Of a stretch of 64,000 bases of DNA, positions 32,848-42,313 are shown piece by piece; position 1 is the stretch's first letter; every line of letters begins with the position of its first letter. The stretch is from assembly GCA_951799405.1 (NCBI GenBank), contig OX637356.1, forward strand, positions 9,385,229 through 9,449,228, given 5' to 3'. The notes under the pieces are model-generated. The model was not told the DNA's origin. It saw nothing but the letters and a program-made list of their open reading frames with translations, and did not search any database. The position numbers were made by a program, and so were the translations under genes. The stretch comes from Agapetus fuscipes. Its lineage: Eukaryota > Arthropoda > Insecta > Trichoptera > Glossosomatidae.

Positions 32848-33080
32848 TTTTAAATGAGAAGTTTCAAAAACTGTATTGCACGTTATTTGAATCGAGGATT
32901 AATATCTAAGTTTTATTAATGTTATTACACACACGCGTCGCGCCAGTGCGGAGACTTTAAAAGTTTTAATAAGTTAACAAATACGAGTGAGTCGTGTTAG
33001 AATGTGTTACACCGCACGCGCGCGCATCGGTGAAGTCGAAGCACTACTGGAGGATGGTGCTGCGCCCGTCCGCGGGCTCC
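32848..33080 (-). promoter_or_regulatory. Putative how 5' UTR and CpG-rich upstream region
   Basis: Immediately upstream of the how ATG is an AT-rich leader of about 90 bp, then alternating purine-pyrimidine and CpG-rich sequence: ACACACGCGTCGCGCC at 32929-32944 and CGCACGCGCGCGCATCGG at 33012-33029. A CpG-rich patch just 5' of a first exon fits a promoter. I see no clear TATA box and cannot place the transcription start or an upstream UTR intron. Confidence 0.4.
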
Positions 33081-33725
33081 ACTGGTGGGGAAATGTGGGC
33101 GGCAGGCAGCACAAGGGGAAACCAACAAAAAACTGCACTGCATTAGATTACAATGTCGCTAGGGTAATAATGATTTATTGGATTATTGCTAATATCTAAC
33201 GACAAACTAAATAAGTTATATCTTCACTCAACAAAACATAAGCCATGCGCCTTTTGCAAGCAATGGATTTTTGTCACAAGTCTCAAAACCTATCACCATT
33301 GTGTTCTGTTTTGTATTCAAGAGGCATTCCAAATAACATGGATCCATGAAAGCTCTCGTTGAAATTTGTAAGGAGGTGGGAGCATTTTTGAAAAATGCAT
33401 TGTTTTTCTCGGCGAGCAAAAGTCAGTTGCTTATTGGGTTGCCGTCTTAAGAAAACAATAACAAAAATATTGGTATGTCTTTCCTGTAACAATCCGGCCG
33501 GGTGGCGACACAATATTGTCTATGCCAATCAACGTGCGGACCTCATAGTGTATTTAAAGACATACACAGATACAATAAACGTGGTGAACATTAAAACTAG
33601 CGCCGCCATCTTCCATCACTTTTGATACAGAGAAATTCCAAAAACATCCTACCATCATTTATTACGAAATGTAGGAGAAACGATGTTTGAGCACTGGTAT
33701 AGGGCCAACACAGTCAGCAACGCTG
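33081..33725. other. No recognised gene
   Basis: No coding signal. The motif CGCCGCCATCTTCC near 33601 is a YY1-like site. Confidence 0.4.
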
Positions 33726-33729
33726 CCTT

Positions 33730-33962
33730 AGTTCTTGTTTGCCGTATAGACCATTCAGCTAATTTTACTTGAGCAATGTTTGCATGTGTACTGGGCCAAT
33801 GTGTCTGATGAAAACAGGAAATGTATTTAAAAAATATTTAAAACAACTCTCACATTATCGAGATTTACGTTTTTTCTTAGCTTAGATTATATAGAATTTG
33901 ATTCTTAAGACAACTGCGTTAGTCACGTTTGACAGAATTAGTCGATACGGCAAACAAGAACT
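33730..33962. mobile_element. MITE-4 copy
   Basis: The ends AGTTCTTGTTTGCCGTAT and the inverse ATACGGCAAACAAGAACT form about 25-bp inverted repeats. The interior (GAGCAATGTTTGTATGTGTAC-like and CTCTCACATTATCG) matches 51628-51868. No target duplication is obvious. Confidence 0.8.
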
Positions 33963-33969
33963 GGGGGAG

Positions 33970-34330
33970 CGATTACTGTGAAGGCGAGTGATTGCTTGTG
34001 AATGTTTTTTTGAATATCATGTCATATGGTATATTTAAGAATATTTTAATCAACGTTACAAATTGCTTTTAATGCGCTATCATTTTGACATGCCTCTATT
34101 TGTTCTTTGACACGGTTACTGTGTCAACTTGTGCACTGCTGCCAACCCCCACTATCGATAATATCTGTCACCCATTGTTATATTTTTTTATTAAAAACTC
34201 GTACGAACGCAAGCCATAAACCATTTGTGAAAATGTATCTTTTTGTCACTTATCTCCCTCACACATCCATACTTTTCATACATCCATTCTTCTTCCACGC
34301 GATAATCGCAAAAGTGACCGTCAATGACTT
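33970..34330 (+). repeat. Dispersed repeat shared with 53255-53590
   Basis: Shared blocks include CTGTGAAGG, TGTGTCAACTTGT, GCACTGCTGCCAACCC, ATCTGTCACCCAT, TATCTCCCTCACACAT and CACGCGATAATCGCAAAA. Short inverse ends GCGATTA/TAATCGC are present. It may be a DNA transposon derivative. A weaker third copy is at 27170-27345. Confidence 0.65.
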
Positions 34331-34339
34331 CTTAGCCCA

Positions 34340-34393
34340 GCGAGTGTAAGCGAAAACTTACACGTGTCTGCTTGTGGGCATTCGGTAACTATG
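34340..34393 (+). repeat. RTE-C LINE 3' end fragment
   Basis: AGTGTAAGCGAAAACTTACA and CGTGTCTGCTTGTGGGCATT only, cut on both sides. Confidence 0.55.
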
Positions 34394-34394
34394 G

Positions 34395-35615
34395 TTCTTC
34401 CATATTTTATTCGACATTTATTATTAAATAATTAGAGATTGAATCGAAGTGTGTAAATATTTCAAAGTTATCAAATTCGGAAAGTCTTGCATAATACCTA
34501 CATCTATCCAGGATTTATTTTTTGCATTTTTTTAAATCACATTGATTATATTATATTATATTATAGATTATAGATTACGTTCTTTTAAGTTGCAATGACA
34601 GAAACATTACAATGTTTGTTCAAAACAGGTACAAGGTTTACAATCAGAGTTATAATGATAAGGTGTATTTATAAATCTTAAGGAATTGCAAAAAACCTTT
34701 TTTATTAAATTATACACATAAAAAAGTGTGAAGAAATATTATATAGACATATCTTGCGTATTATAAGTTTTTTTGAAGTTGTGAATATCACCTTTACTTC
34801 TATGTTTTTTATTTATAAGGAAAGTATTTTGACGATCACAGCATTAATTTCAACGTGCGTGGGGCGCATGCGCGGGTGGGGCCTCTGCGAGATCCTTTCT
34901 TGTTATGCGCTGCACACAACGCAACTTCACATGCAAAAAACATTCATCCGATTTATTCTCCACAAGGGTTTTTTACTTTGTGTACATCAAAACATTTCAT
35001 TCGTATGGTCTTGCGCGTGTTCAGTCGCGTGGGAGGAGTGACTTATATTGTTGTCTCACTTACTCTAGTGTGTCCAACCCTGAGAATAAAAGAGAACGCA
35101 CTATGGCGCAACAGATTCGAGTGTTTTTAAATCTTTTAGGGCGAATGCATATTATTATTTTAATTATTGTGTCGCGTAAGACATACAAAATTTTAAATGT
35201 TCAATGTTAGATTTAAATGGATGGAAAATAACTGATATTCTTTTGGTAAAATCAAAGACAAGTCGTTTATTTTGTATACAAAATGTTATTAGGGACCTGA
35301 AAAAAACGTTTAGTAAGTACGACAGGGGATTCTCCAGATTATATTTATTGTAAGTCCGCATGGGGCATGTCGTGATGTCGCACGCTTAATAATAAAGAGA
35401 AATAACTCGAAAATTGTGAAAATCGAGATTTTGTAATAAAACGCAAGAACAATGCGAGAAGAATAGGTAGAATGCGACAGCCGTTCAATTTGGACGAATA
35501 TGACCGAGATAAAACATCGGCCGCCTTTTTCATCCCATACAAGTTGTACTGGGTGTCTGAACTTTAAACGCGATTTCCCAACATTCTTGTTTTTTGAGTT
35601 ATTGCTCTTTATTAT
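34395..35615. other. No recognised gene
   Basis: AT-rich sequence with a GC-rich patch at 34857-34895 (GGGGCGCATGCGCGGGTGG). Overlapping 90-100 codon frames at 34754-35210 lack any family signature. I call no gene. Confidence 0.35.
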
Positions 35616-35617
35616 TA

Positions 35618-36005
35618 AACGTGCGATGTGTAAGTGTGAACTTAAACGTGTCTGCTTGTGGGAATGCATTTAATATGAATCTCAAATTTAATATATTATT
35701 AATTAAAATACTTTTTTAACTTTGTTACAATTCACTTGAGTTTTATTTTTTAAAAAACACAACCAGTTTCGGGAGAAGCAGTACCTCCCATCTTCAGGTG
35801 TAAATATCAACAGTTGATATTTACACCTGAAGATGGGAGGTACTGCTTCTCCCGAAACTGGTTGTGTTTTTTAAAAAATAAAACTCAAGTGAATTGTAAC
35901 AAAGTTAAAAAAGTATTTTAATTAATTAAAATGTGCTTTCACAAAGTTACTGCCCAAAATCTAAATAATTTAATATATTATCTTTGCGACTTAGATTAGA
36001 GATAA
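35618..36005 (+). repeat. RTE-C LINE 3' end split by a palindrome
   Basis: The 5' part (GTGTAAGTGTGAACTTAAACG..CATTTAATATGAATC) ends at about 35697. The 3' part (ATATTATCTTTGCGACTTAGATTAGA) resumes at about 35975. The palindrome and some extra sequence lie between them. Confidence 0.7.
35698..35926. repeat. Perfect 229-bp palindrome with ribozyme-like arms
   Basis: Two 114-bp arms are exact inverses around a single A at 35812. Each arm contains ACACCTGAAGATGGGAGG, a short loop, then TTCTCCCGAAACTGG, a CTGAAGA-stem-GAAAC layout resembling Penelope-element hammerhead motifs. An arm-to-arm identity of 100 percent implies recent formation or continuing conversion. Confidence 0.9.
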
Positions 36006-36164
36006 GTTTAGATATTTACACGCTGCGGAGTGCATGCAAGGTTTATTTTTCTTTTTAGGCACAAAGTTCCTTCACTGCTAGGTTGGTATGAGGCTGATTA
36101 CCCATCATCACTTTACTAATGTGCCCTCTGTTCCACGGAAGGTCAGCAAGAGTTAATAACAATA

Positions 36165-36467
36165 GTAAGAATACATTTGGATGATTTATTTGGTGAGCGC
36201 GGTTTTTGTGTAAATCACACATCAAGAGCCCTCTGCGAGCTTGATTGTCGCTGTAGAAAACGCTTATTCTCAAAGAAGACCAGGTTGCTGTAAGGCTGGA
36301 TAGACCTTTGGTGACCGGTCTTTGGTAAAGACTTATAATTTTTTTAACCCGGCCTGGAGCATATTTGAAAATGTAAACAGTATTTTTTTGTGCTCCGCGG
36401 GGTTCGAACCCACAACCTACCATTTATGAGTCCAAAGCGCTAACCACTAGACTACGGACAGTGACGG
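36165..36467 (-). mobile_element. SINE-A copy with CR1/L2-like LINE tail
   Basis: The minus-strand head (CCGTAGTCTAGTGGTTAGC, box B GGTTCGAACCCC) starts near 36465. Body and tail (GAGGGCTCTTGATGTGTG, ACACAAAAACCGCGCTC) end near 36170. This is the best preserved tRNA-like head of the family. Confidence 0.85.
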
Positions 36468-36489
36468 CTTTAGCACTACCAGCGCCCTG

Positions 36490-37917
36490 ATGCGCTTTTC
36501 TGCTAAATTCTACCTAAGTTTAGCTGAAGGATATATACCAAGCATATGGAAAACTGCTAACATAATACCCTTACATAAAGCAGGGCCGATGAATGACATC
36601 TCTAACTACAGACCTATATCTATCCTCTCTTGCATTGCTAAAATTTTTGAAAAGTTAGTACATGGAAAAATATATCCACTACTCAAACACTGTATTCCTG
36701 ATAGTCAACACGGATTTGTCAGATCAAGATCCATAGTTTCGAATTTGTTACTTTATTCTAACTTTATTTTTGAGACATTTGACCAGGGCTCTTCTGTTGA
36801 CAGCGTGTACACCGATTTCCGCAAAGCTTTTGATAAGGTTGATCACCTTATATTACTTAAAAAGCTTCACTTCAATGGAGTCCAGGGCAACCTATTCAGG
36901 TGGTTTTGTTCTTATCTTGATTCGAGATATCAAACTGTTACCCTTAATGGTTACGCCTCATCATTGTGTGCGATAAGCTCAGGCGTCCCACAGGGCTCCA
37001 TATTAGGTCCTTTTTTGTTCACAATTTTCATATCTGATATCCATAAATGCGTTAAAAACAGCAATTTATTATTATTCGCAGATGATATGAAAATTTTAAA
37101 AAAAATAGATAATATTAACGACTGTCTATTACTGCAAGAAGACATAAATAGACTCAGTTTATACTGCTCGATTAACAAACTGTCACTTGCTCTTGAAAAA
37201 TGTAAAATTATAACCTTCTCAAGGAAACGCATTCAAATCAATTACAATTATACAATTTCCAATCACACACTTGAAAGAGTATCTTGCATACGCGACCTTG
37301 GTGTGATTTTCGATTCCAAACTACTTTTTGACATGCATGTACATGCCGTCGTCAAGAGGGCCTTTCAAATTATGGGTTTTGTGTTTCGTGTGACAAAAAA
37401 ATTCAAAATGATATCGAGCTATATGACTTTATATCATTCATTGATACGATCACAACTAGAATTTGCTGTGACTGTATGGAACCCATTTTATGATGTGTAT
37501 AAAACTCTACTAGAGTCGGTTCAAAGAAAATTTACGAAAATATTGTTCCATCGGTTAAGCTACGAAAACCGCTCTTACGACAAACGCCTACTTCATCTAA
37601 ATCTGGTAAGTATTGATAATCGATGTTTATTATTGAGTGCGTTGACTCTGAGGAGTATCTGTCTATCGGAAACGGATTGCCCTGGTCTTCTATGTCAAAT
37701 TAAGTTTCGTATACCAAGATGCGCTTCTCGTTCTTCACAATTATTTTTTCTGTCAAAATGTCGAACAAATGCAGGTCAAAGAGCTCCTATTCATAGAATG
37801 TGCAGTGATTTTAATAAATATTTTAATGATTTAGATTTGTTTAATAAGGGGAAATACTCCTTTAGGGGGGACTTGATGAAAACTATATATAAAATGTCTT
37901 TTACACCCAGTTTATAG
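36490..37917 (+). CDS. Jockey/CR1-group LINE reverse transcriptase, 5'-truncated
   Basis: 475 codons of non-LTR reverse transcriptase, starting inside the domain. The motifs run in order: W..A.I.PLHK.G, NYRPISILSCIAKIFEKL, QHGFVRSRS, FRKAFDKVDH, SGVPQGSILGPFLF, catalytic FADD at about residues 196-199, LGVIFDSKL, and the thumb/C-terminal region to TPSL then TAG. The endonuclease domain is missing because the copy is 5'-truncated near 36490. No internal stop or frameshift is seen in the remaining ORF, so it is a fairly young insertion. The first ATG at 36490 is at the junction and is not a natural start. The exact clade (Jockey versus CR1-like) is inferred from motif style. Confidence 0.9.
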   Translation: MRFSAKFYLSLAEGYIPSIWKTANIIPLHKAGPMNDISNYRPISILSCIAKIFEKLVHGKIYPLLKHCIPDSQHGFVRSRSIVSNLLLYSNFIFETFDQGSSVDSVYTDFRKAFDKVDHLILLKKLHFNGVQGNLFRWFCSYLDSRYQTVTLNGYASSLCAISSGVPQGSILGPFLFTIFISDIHKCVKNSNLLLFADDMKILKKIDNINDCLLLQEDINRLSLYCSINKLSLALEKCKIITFSRKRIQINYNYTISNHTLERVSCIRDLGVIFDSKLLFDMHVHAVVKRAFQIMGFVFRVTKKFKMISSYMTLYHSLIRSQLEFAVTVWNPFYDVYKTLLESVQRKFTKILFHRLSYENRSYDKRLLHLNLVSIDNRCLLLSALTLRSICLSETDCPGLLCQIKFRIPRCASRSSQLFFLSKCRTNAGQRAPIHRMCSDFNKYFNDLDLFNKGKYSFRGDLMKTIYKMSFTPSL

Positions 37918-38241
37918 GTGCTGATTGGGCTTTTTGTTCTTCTTTTTTATTCTTCTCTTTTTTCTTCTTTAACTTTTACATTCTTATGTTTTTCTTTGTT
38001 TACTCTTCTTGTTTCTCCTTGTTATTTTTGTTTCTTTTACTAATTTTATTACTTTTGAATTTTGACTTCCTCTACTTCTTTTATATTTTTATGTCAGCTA
38101 CATTAAATTTATAATATATATGTGGGAAATTTTTAAGGATGTAGGCATTTTAAATTATATGTATCCACTTTTTTGTTTATTGCAACTGTGTCTGTATCTG
38201 TTTTTTCTCCTAATAAAGTAAAATAAAATAAATAAATAAAA
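36490..38241 (+). mobile_element. Jockey/CR1-group LINE insertion
   Basis: The truncated ORF is followed by a T-rich 3' UTR (37918-38205), AATAAAG and an (AAATA)n-type tail at 38213-38241. A TCTGCTAAATTC motif at the 5' junction reappears inverted at 38381-38392, beyond the adjoining MITE. Confidence 0.85.
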
Positions 38242-38369
38242 TAAGGCGACGAGATAGCGATTCGTGTCCAAAAATAAGATGTACGATGATTTTTTTTTCT
38301 ATGGAGTTCTTTCGCAAGCGCTAGCGCTCCCGATTTGTTTTGGACACGAATCGCCAGCTCGTCGCCTTA
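38242..38369. mobile_element. MITE-7, 128 bp with 32-bp inverted ends
   Basis: Left end TAAGGCGACGAG and right end CTCGTCGCCTTA. The 32-bp arms, which include GCGATTCGTGTCCAAAA, differ at only two positions. The centre holds GCGCTAGCGC. It sits exactly at the LINE's A-rich tail. TA may be the target duplication. Confidence 0.85.
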
Positions 38370-38374
38370 GGGTC

Positions 38375-38518
38375 GTAAGGAATTTAGCAGAATAGCGCAT
38401 CAAGCCGAGATTTCTAAGGCGCCTCCTATTCTAGTCTATGGCGCCCTATTATATGTAGCGCGCTGCGGGCGGTCGCCCAACCGCCCCGTACCCTACATTC
38501 GGAACTGACTACGGACCG
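38375..38518. repeat. Inverted partner of the 36.48-kb flank
   Basis: GAATTTAGCAGAATAGCGCA at 38381-38400 is the near inverse of 36490-36508. The GC-rich remainder (GCGCTGCGGGCGGTCGCC) ends at ACTACGGACCGGG, which resembles a SINE-A head start. Confidence 0.5.
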
Positions 38519-38611
38519 GGCAGATCTTCTCTGAAACAGGGGTGACATCGGCAAAGTGAACTAATTTTTACAGTATGTGGTCAGCCCTATACCAACCGTT
38601 AATTCAAGGAA
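38519..38611 (-). repeat. RTE-C LINE 3' UTR fragment
   Basis: Minus-strand 5' part of the UTR only (CTCTGAAACAGGGGTGACAT to AATTCAAGGAA); the tail half is missing. Confidence 0.7.
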
Positions 38612-39019
38612 ATAAGGCACTCAAGACTTTTTGTATGGAAATTAAAATGTATGGATCAATGCGAAAATGATTTCCAGAGTTTCCGTATAAGTATCTGTCT
38701 GCCTTTCATTCTTTACAATTTAACCATGAACCAGGTATAAAGTATAACTAATATTATTATTCAATAACTGGCTGTTCAAATGTCAGAAAACGCAAATTTA
38801 GAATATATAGAAAAAGTGAATTGGTAGTCTAGGCGTAGGGCCATATAAGGCTGCGTCGTAGGCAGGCCGATAGCGTCACGTCATCTTATTATTGCTTACA
38901 AGTGTAACCCACGCTTAACGCCGGAGGCCGCTCGCCCACAGGGACCGAAAACCAAAGCAGAACGGAGGAGAAACCTCAGGAAAAGAAACGCCAAACTGTT
39001 ATCCGTAAAATATAATCTA

Positions 39020-39250
39020 CATTAACCAGTCAGTAAGTCGGGGAGCAAACAAAGAAGGCAGCAGCCATATCCGGCTGCCCTCAAAGTTATAATCTTCTTC
39101 CTCGGTCGTTCTCAGGCCACTTCTGGGCGTAGGCCTCCTCCAATCCTCTCCATTCCTGCTGTGTTCAGCCATCCTCTGCCTGCAGTTCTCTTGATGTCGT
39201 CCAGCCACCTCAGTTGGAGTCTCCCCGCTCCCCGCTTGGACATCCTGGGT
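39020..39250 (-). pseudogene. RTE-type LINE ORF C-terminus fragment (RTE-A)
   Basis: The minus strand reads RRWRPRMSKRGAGRLQLRW, LDDIKRTAGRGWLNTAG, then, after a shift, a WRRP.. and LEEAYAQKWP-like end. This is the conserved tail of RTE-type LINE ORFs (RW.DD.K..AG..W...A.DR..W). It is frameshifted and 5'-truncated. Confidence 0.6.
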
Positions 39251-39821
39251 CGCCACTGGACGATCCTTTTTGACTACCGGTCTTGGTCTTACCTTGTGAC
39301 ATTAGTGACACCAGTGCATCTACGGATCTCATAGTTTGGAACCCTGTCTCTGAGACTGATTCCCGCAGGATCCTCCTTTTAATTACTTTGGCACGTCTTC
39401 AGTCTGTTGGCGCTATATTGAGTGAGCCCTTTTGTTTCCAAGCCATAGGTGGATATTGGAAGCACGCATGACTCAAAAACCTTGCATTTCAGGTTAACAG
39501 TCATTTTCGTGTCATTCATGTCAAAGACACAATATGGAGGAACAAATAGGTAGCACATATAGCAAGGTATCTACATGACCTGTGTCAGGCCCATCCCGAC
39601 ATTTGGTATCAATAATAATAATAATAATAATAAACTTTATTGTACACCACAAATAAATTACATTAAAATTATAAACAAAAGAGACATAATATGTACAATG
39701 GGCGGTCTTATCGCACATGGCGATATCTTACAGACAACCTTAGGATGGACAAGATCTGCAAGCACAATGGTATGGGTAGTCCGTGGTATTACAATAATTA
39801 TGGTAAAAAAATACTGTATAA

Positions 39822-39869
<48 letters not shown>

Positions 39870-40550
39870 CGGTATAGTTGTTGCGTCCATACAGGGACAC
39901 CGACTTATGGCTTCCGTCCTTTCCACTAAGTTTTTAACTAAAGTTTCTGCGAATATTGACTTCTATATTGTATGCAACTTTCCTGCTCAACTCAGTTTTT
40001 TAAAAAACAAAAAATTATGGATATTCACGCACCATTTGTCTTGGTGTACTTATTGCGTCATTTACTTTTTCACGTCCACTCGTATATTTTTTATATACGG
40101 ACTATTAGAGGGCCCTTGTCGCGTCTTTTGTGCTTACGGTTAATCGCGCGTCCTCCAATATACGAGTTTTGTAAAAGATCTAATCTAATACACGTCTTAC
40201 ACCCTTTAAAATGCAGAATTTGGCGTCAAACAACGCACTTACGTAATAATATTATGTGACAGACAACACGTGCTATGAAATGATGATGCAATACGTGTAG
40301 CCCACCGGACTCCACCACAAGCTGTTAGTATGAATGGGGCTGGGCAGAAATAAGTTCATTCAATTTTCAAAACTATTGGATTATGAGTTTTTATTTGAAG
40401 AAAATATCTTTTTATAGTGCAAAAACTTATTTTTTATTTTTCTTACTATAGGTACATAACAATTTTATTGTACGAATACTCAGTTACAACAATAATAATT
40501 TGTTCAATGCTTCCAATGATTATTTCTAATAGGTATCATAACTCTATAGG
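39251..40550. other. No gene; simple repeats
   Basis: (AAT)n at 39610-39633 and (TA)n at 39826-39864. The sequence after (TA)n, TATAGTTGTTGCGTCCA, is shared in inverse with the segment next to the (TA)n at 45402, so both may be ends of one retroelement family. Confidence 0.5.
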
Positions 40551-40943
40551 TTACTGTTACTGTTACTGTATCCTGCCGCCGTTCCACTAGGGGTGGCCGG
40601 TACCTCCGCAGATGCGCCTCCACTTTTTTCTGTCCTTACAAACCACTTTCATTTCCTCAATATTCATCACCTTTTTCATACATACTCTTCTCTTATTTTC
40701 ACTCTGCAGGTTCCATTCTTTCGCAATCTCACCTATTTGGTCTAACCATTCTTTCCTCGGCCTTCCCCTTCCGCGCTTTCCTCTGACATTTCCTTTGTAC
40801 ACTTTCTTCGTTAGTCGTTCATCATCCATTCTTTCGAGATGTCCGAACCATCTCATCGTACTTTTTTGTACTTTCATTCTCATATTCTCTTTTATACCAC
40901 ACTCGTTCATCACCCAATCATTTTCATCAACCAAGTTCATCAA
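40551..40943 (-). pseudogene. RTE-B LINE ORF C-terminal fragment
   Basis: 118 codons on the minus strand: NECGIKENMRMKVQKS, TMRWFGHLERMDDERL, GKRGRGRPRKEWLDQIGEI, ending GGTGHP then stop. GGCGGCAGGATAC and an (ACAGTA)n tail follow. No catalytic residues are present. Confidence 0.85.
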
Positions 40944-41021
40944 CCAAGTTAAATTTTTATAAACCCAATACTCCCACTAAAATTGAACTCTATCTATATA
41001 CTGACTGATAAACAAAAAGTA

Positions 41022-41483
41022 TTAGTCGAAATCAAACTTTTGAATTTCTAAATTATACTTTGCAGCATAAGAAAGATTTTTTCTTATAGAATCATAACGG
41101 GTTGTTGGAGAAAATATTTCTTGATAATCAATATGGTTAATTTGATTAAACCCTTTTGCACATAAACGAGCTATTTGACTATTCTCATTCTTCTTTATGT
41201 TAAAAACCCACATCGTAGTATGGGTTCGTTGAGCAGACCTTTTAACCGTAGCCCAGGTATTGTTTTCTTTATGTGCTGTTAATTCTTCTTGAATAGCTTT
41301 GGACCATTCAGCCTTTTGTGGACTATTCAGTGCCTCTGCATATGTTTGAGGCAATGACAGCTCGACAAGATTTGCTTCATAATTTTTATTCATCCGTGGT
41401 CTCAAATTCGTTGTCTGTATTGTTGAATCTTCCAATTGTCGAGATGGTTCATAGTCTGGGTCATCACCGGTACAACTCAGCAT
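41022..41483 (-). pseudogene. copia-type reverse transcriptase N-terminus
   Basis: Reads LPQTYAEALNSPQKAEWSKA, IQEELTAHKENNTW and QEIFSPTTRYDSIR, ending at QKFDFD. Intact copia pol has an FDV.TAFL continuation here. This is the standard linker and first reverse transcriptase motifs. The frame differs from the upstream integrase fragment. Confidence 0.85.
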
Positions 41484-41630
41484 GCTATCTTCCCTCTCTG
41501 TTGACGGACTGCTAACTAGAGTGTCATCTGCATTGGCTTCTTGTTACAAACTCTCATTTATATTGGTAGCTTCATCATCAACAATTTTATTTGTGAAATA
41601 TTTTTCTTTGTGCTTTGAACATGATGTTCA

Positions 41631-42310
41631 TCAAACATTACATTTCTTGAGATAGTTAGGTATTTTCTTTGTATTCATATCATAAATTCTGAAGTTGGTG
41701 CTGTCATAGCCAACTAGTATCATTTTCTTGCTTTTCTTCTCCAACTTTGTTCGTAAATGATCTGGAACATGAACATAGCTTATACTCCCAAACACCTTCA
41801 AATGTCCTAATTGAGGCCTGGTCCCGTTCCACAATTCAAAAGCTGTTGTATTTGGGGTCTGGGTGGAGGATGTTCTATTCAATAAATATGTAGCACATTG
41901 CACAGCTTCTGCCCACAGCTCCAATGGCATATCTCGCGCATACAACATTGAACGTGCACTCTCCACTATGGTACGATTTTCCCTCTCTGCTCGACCATTT
42001 TGTTCTGGCGTATAGGGTGCAGTACGCTCATGAACTATACCCTCTCTTTCCAAATACTCTTTAAAAACTTTATTTACATACTCTGTTCCATTGTCGGTAT
42101 GACGTAATATTCTGACATTGTGCATGAATTTATTCTTAATCATAGCATTGTACCCCTTGAAGGCTTCCATGACATCACTTTTATGTTTCATAAAATATAC
42201 ATGCCTGTAACTTGTTGCAGCATCCTTGAAGAGTAAGAAATATCTCACACCTTGAATAGATGAGACACTCATGGGTCCACAAACATTGCTATAAACTAGG
42301 TCACCTTAAG
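41631..42310 (-). pseudogene. copia-type integrase core
   Basis: The minus-strand frame reads GDLVYSNVCGPMSVSS, FLLFKDAATSYRHVYF, ILRHTDNGTEYVN, YTPEQNGRAERENRT and a LWAEAVQ..YLLNR block, the copia integrase order. The second catalytic Asp (TDNG) and Glu (AERENR) are present. The first Asp, normally in the SDVCGP or TDVCGP motif, is Asn here. A TAA precedes GDLV and the frame is lost near 41631, so it is inactive. Confidence 0.85.
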
Positions 42311-42313
42311 CTT

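Noticed and set aside
34754..35210. Three overlapping plus-strand frames near a GC-rich patch as a gene.
   Set aside because: No family signature, and frames overlap in a way typical of chance open frames.
39826..39864. Open frames of 80-150 codons across the (TA)n tract with YIYIYI repeats.
   Set aside because: They are simple-repeat translations without coding meaning.
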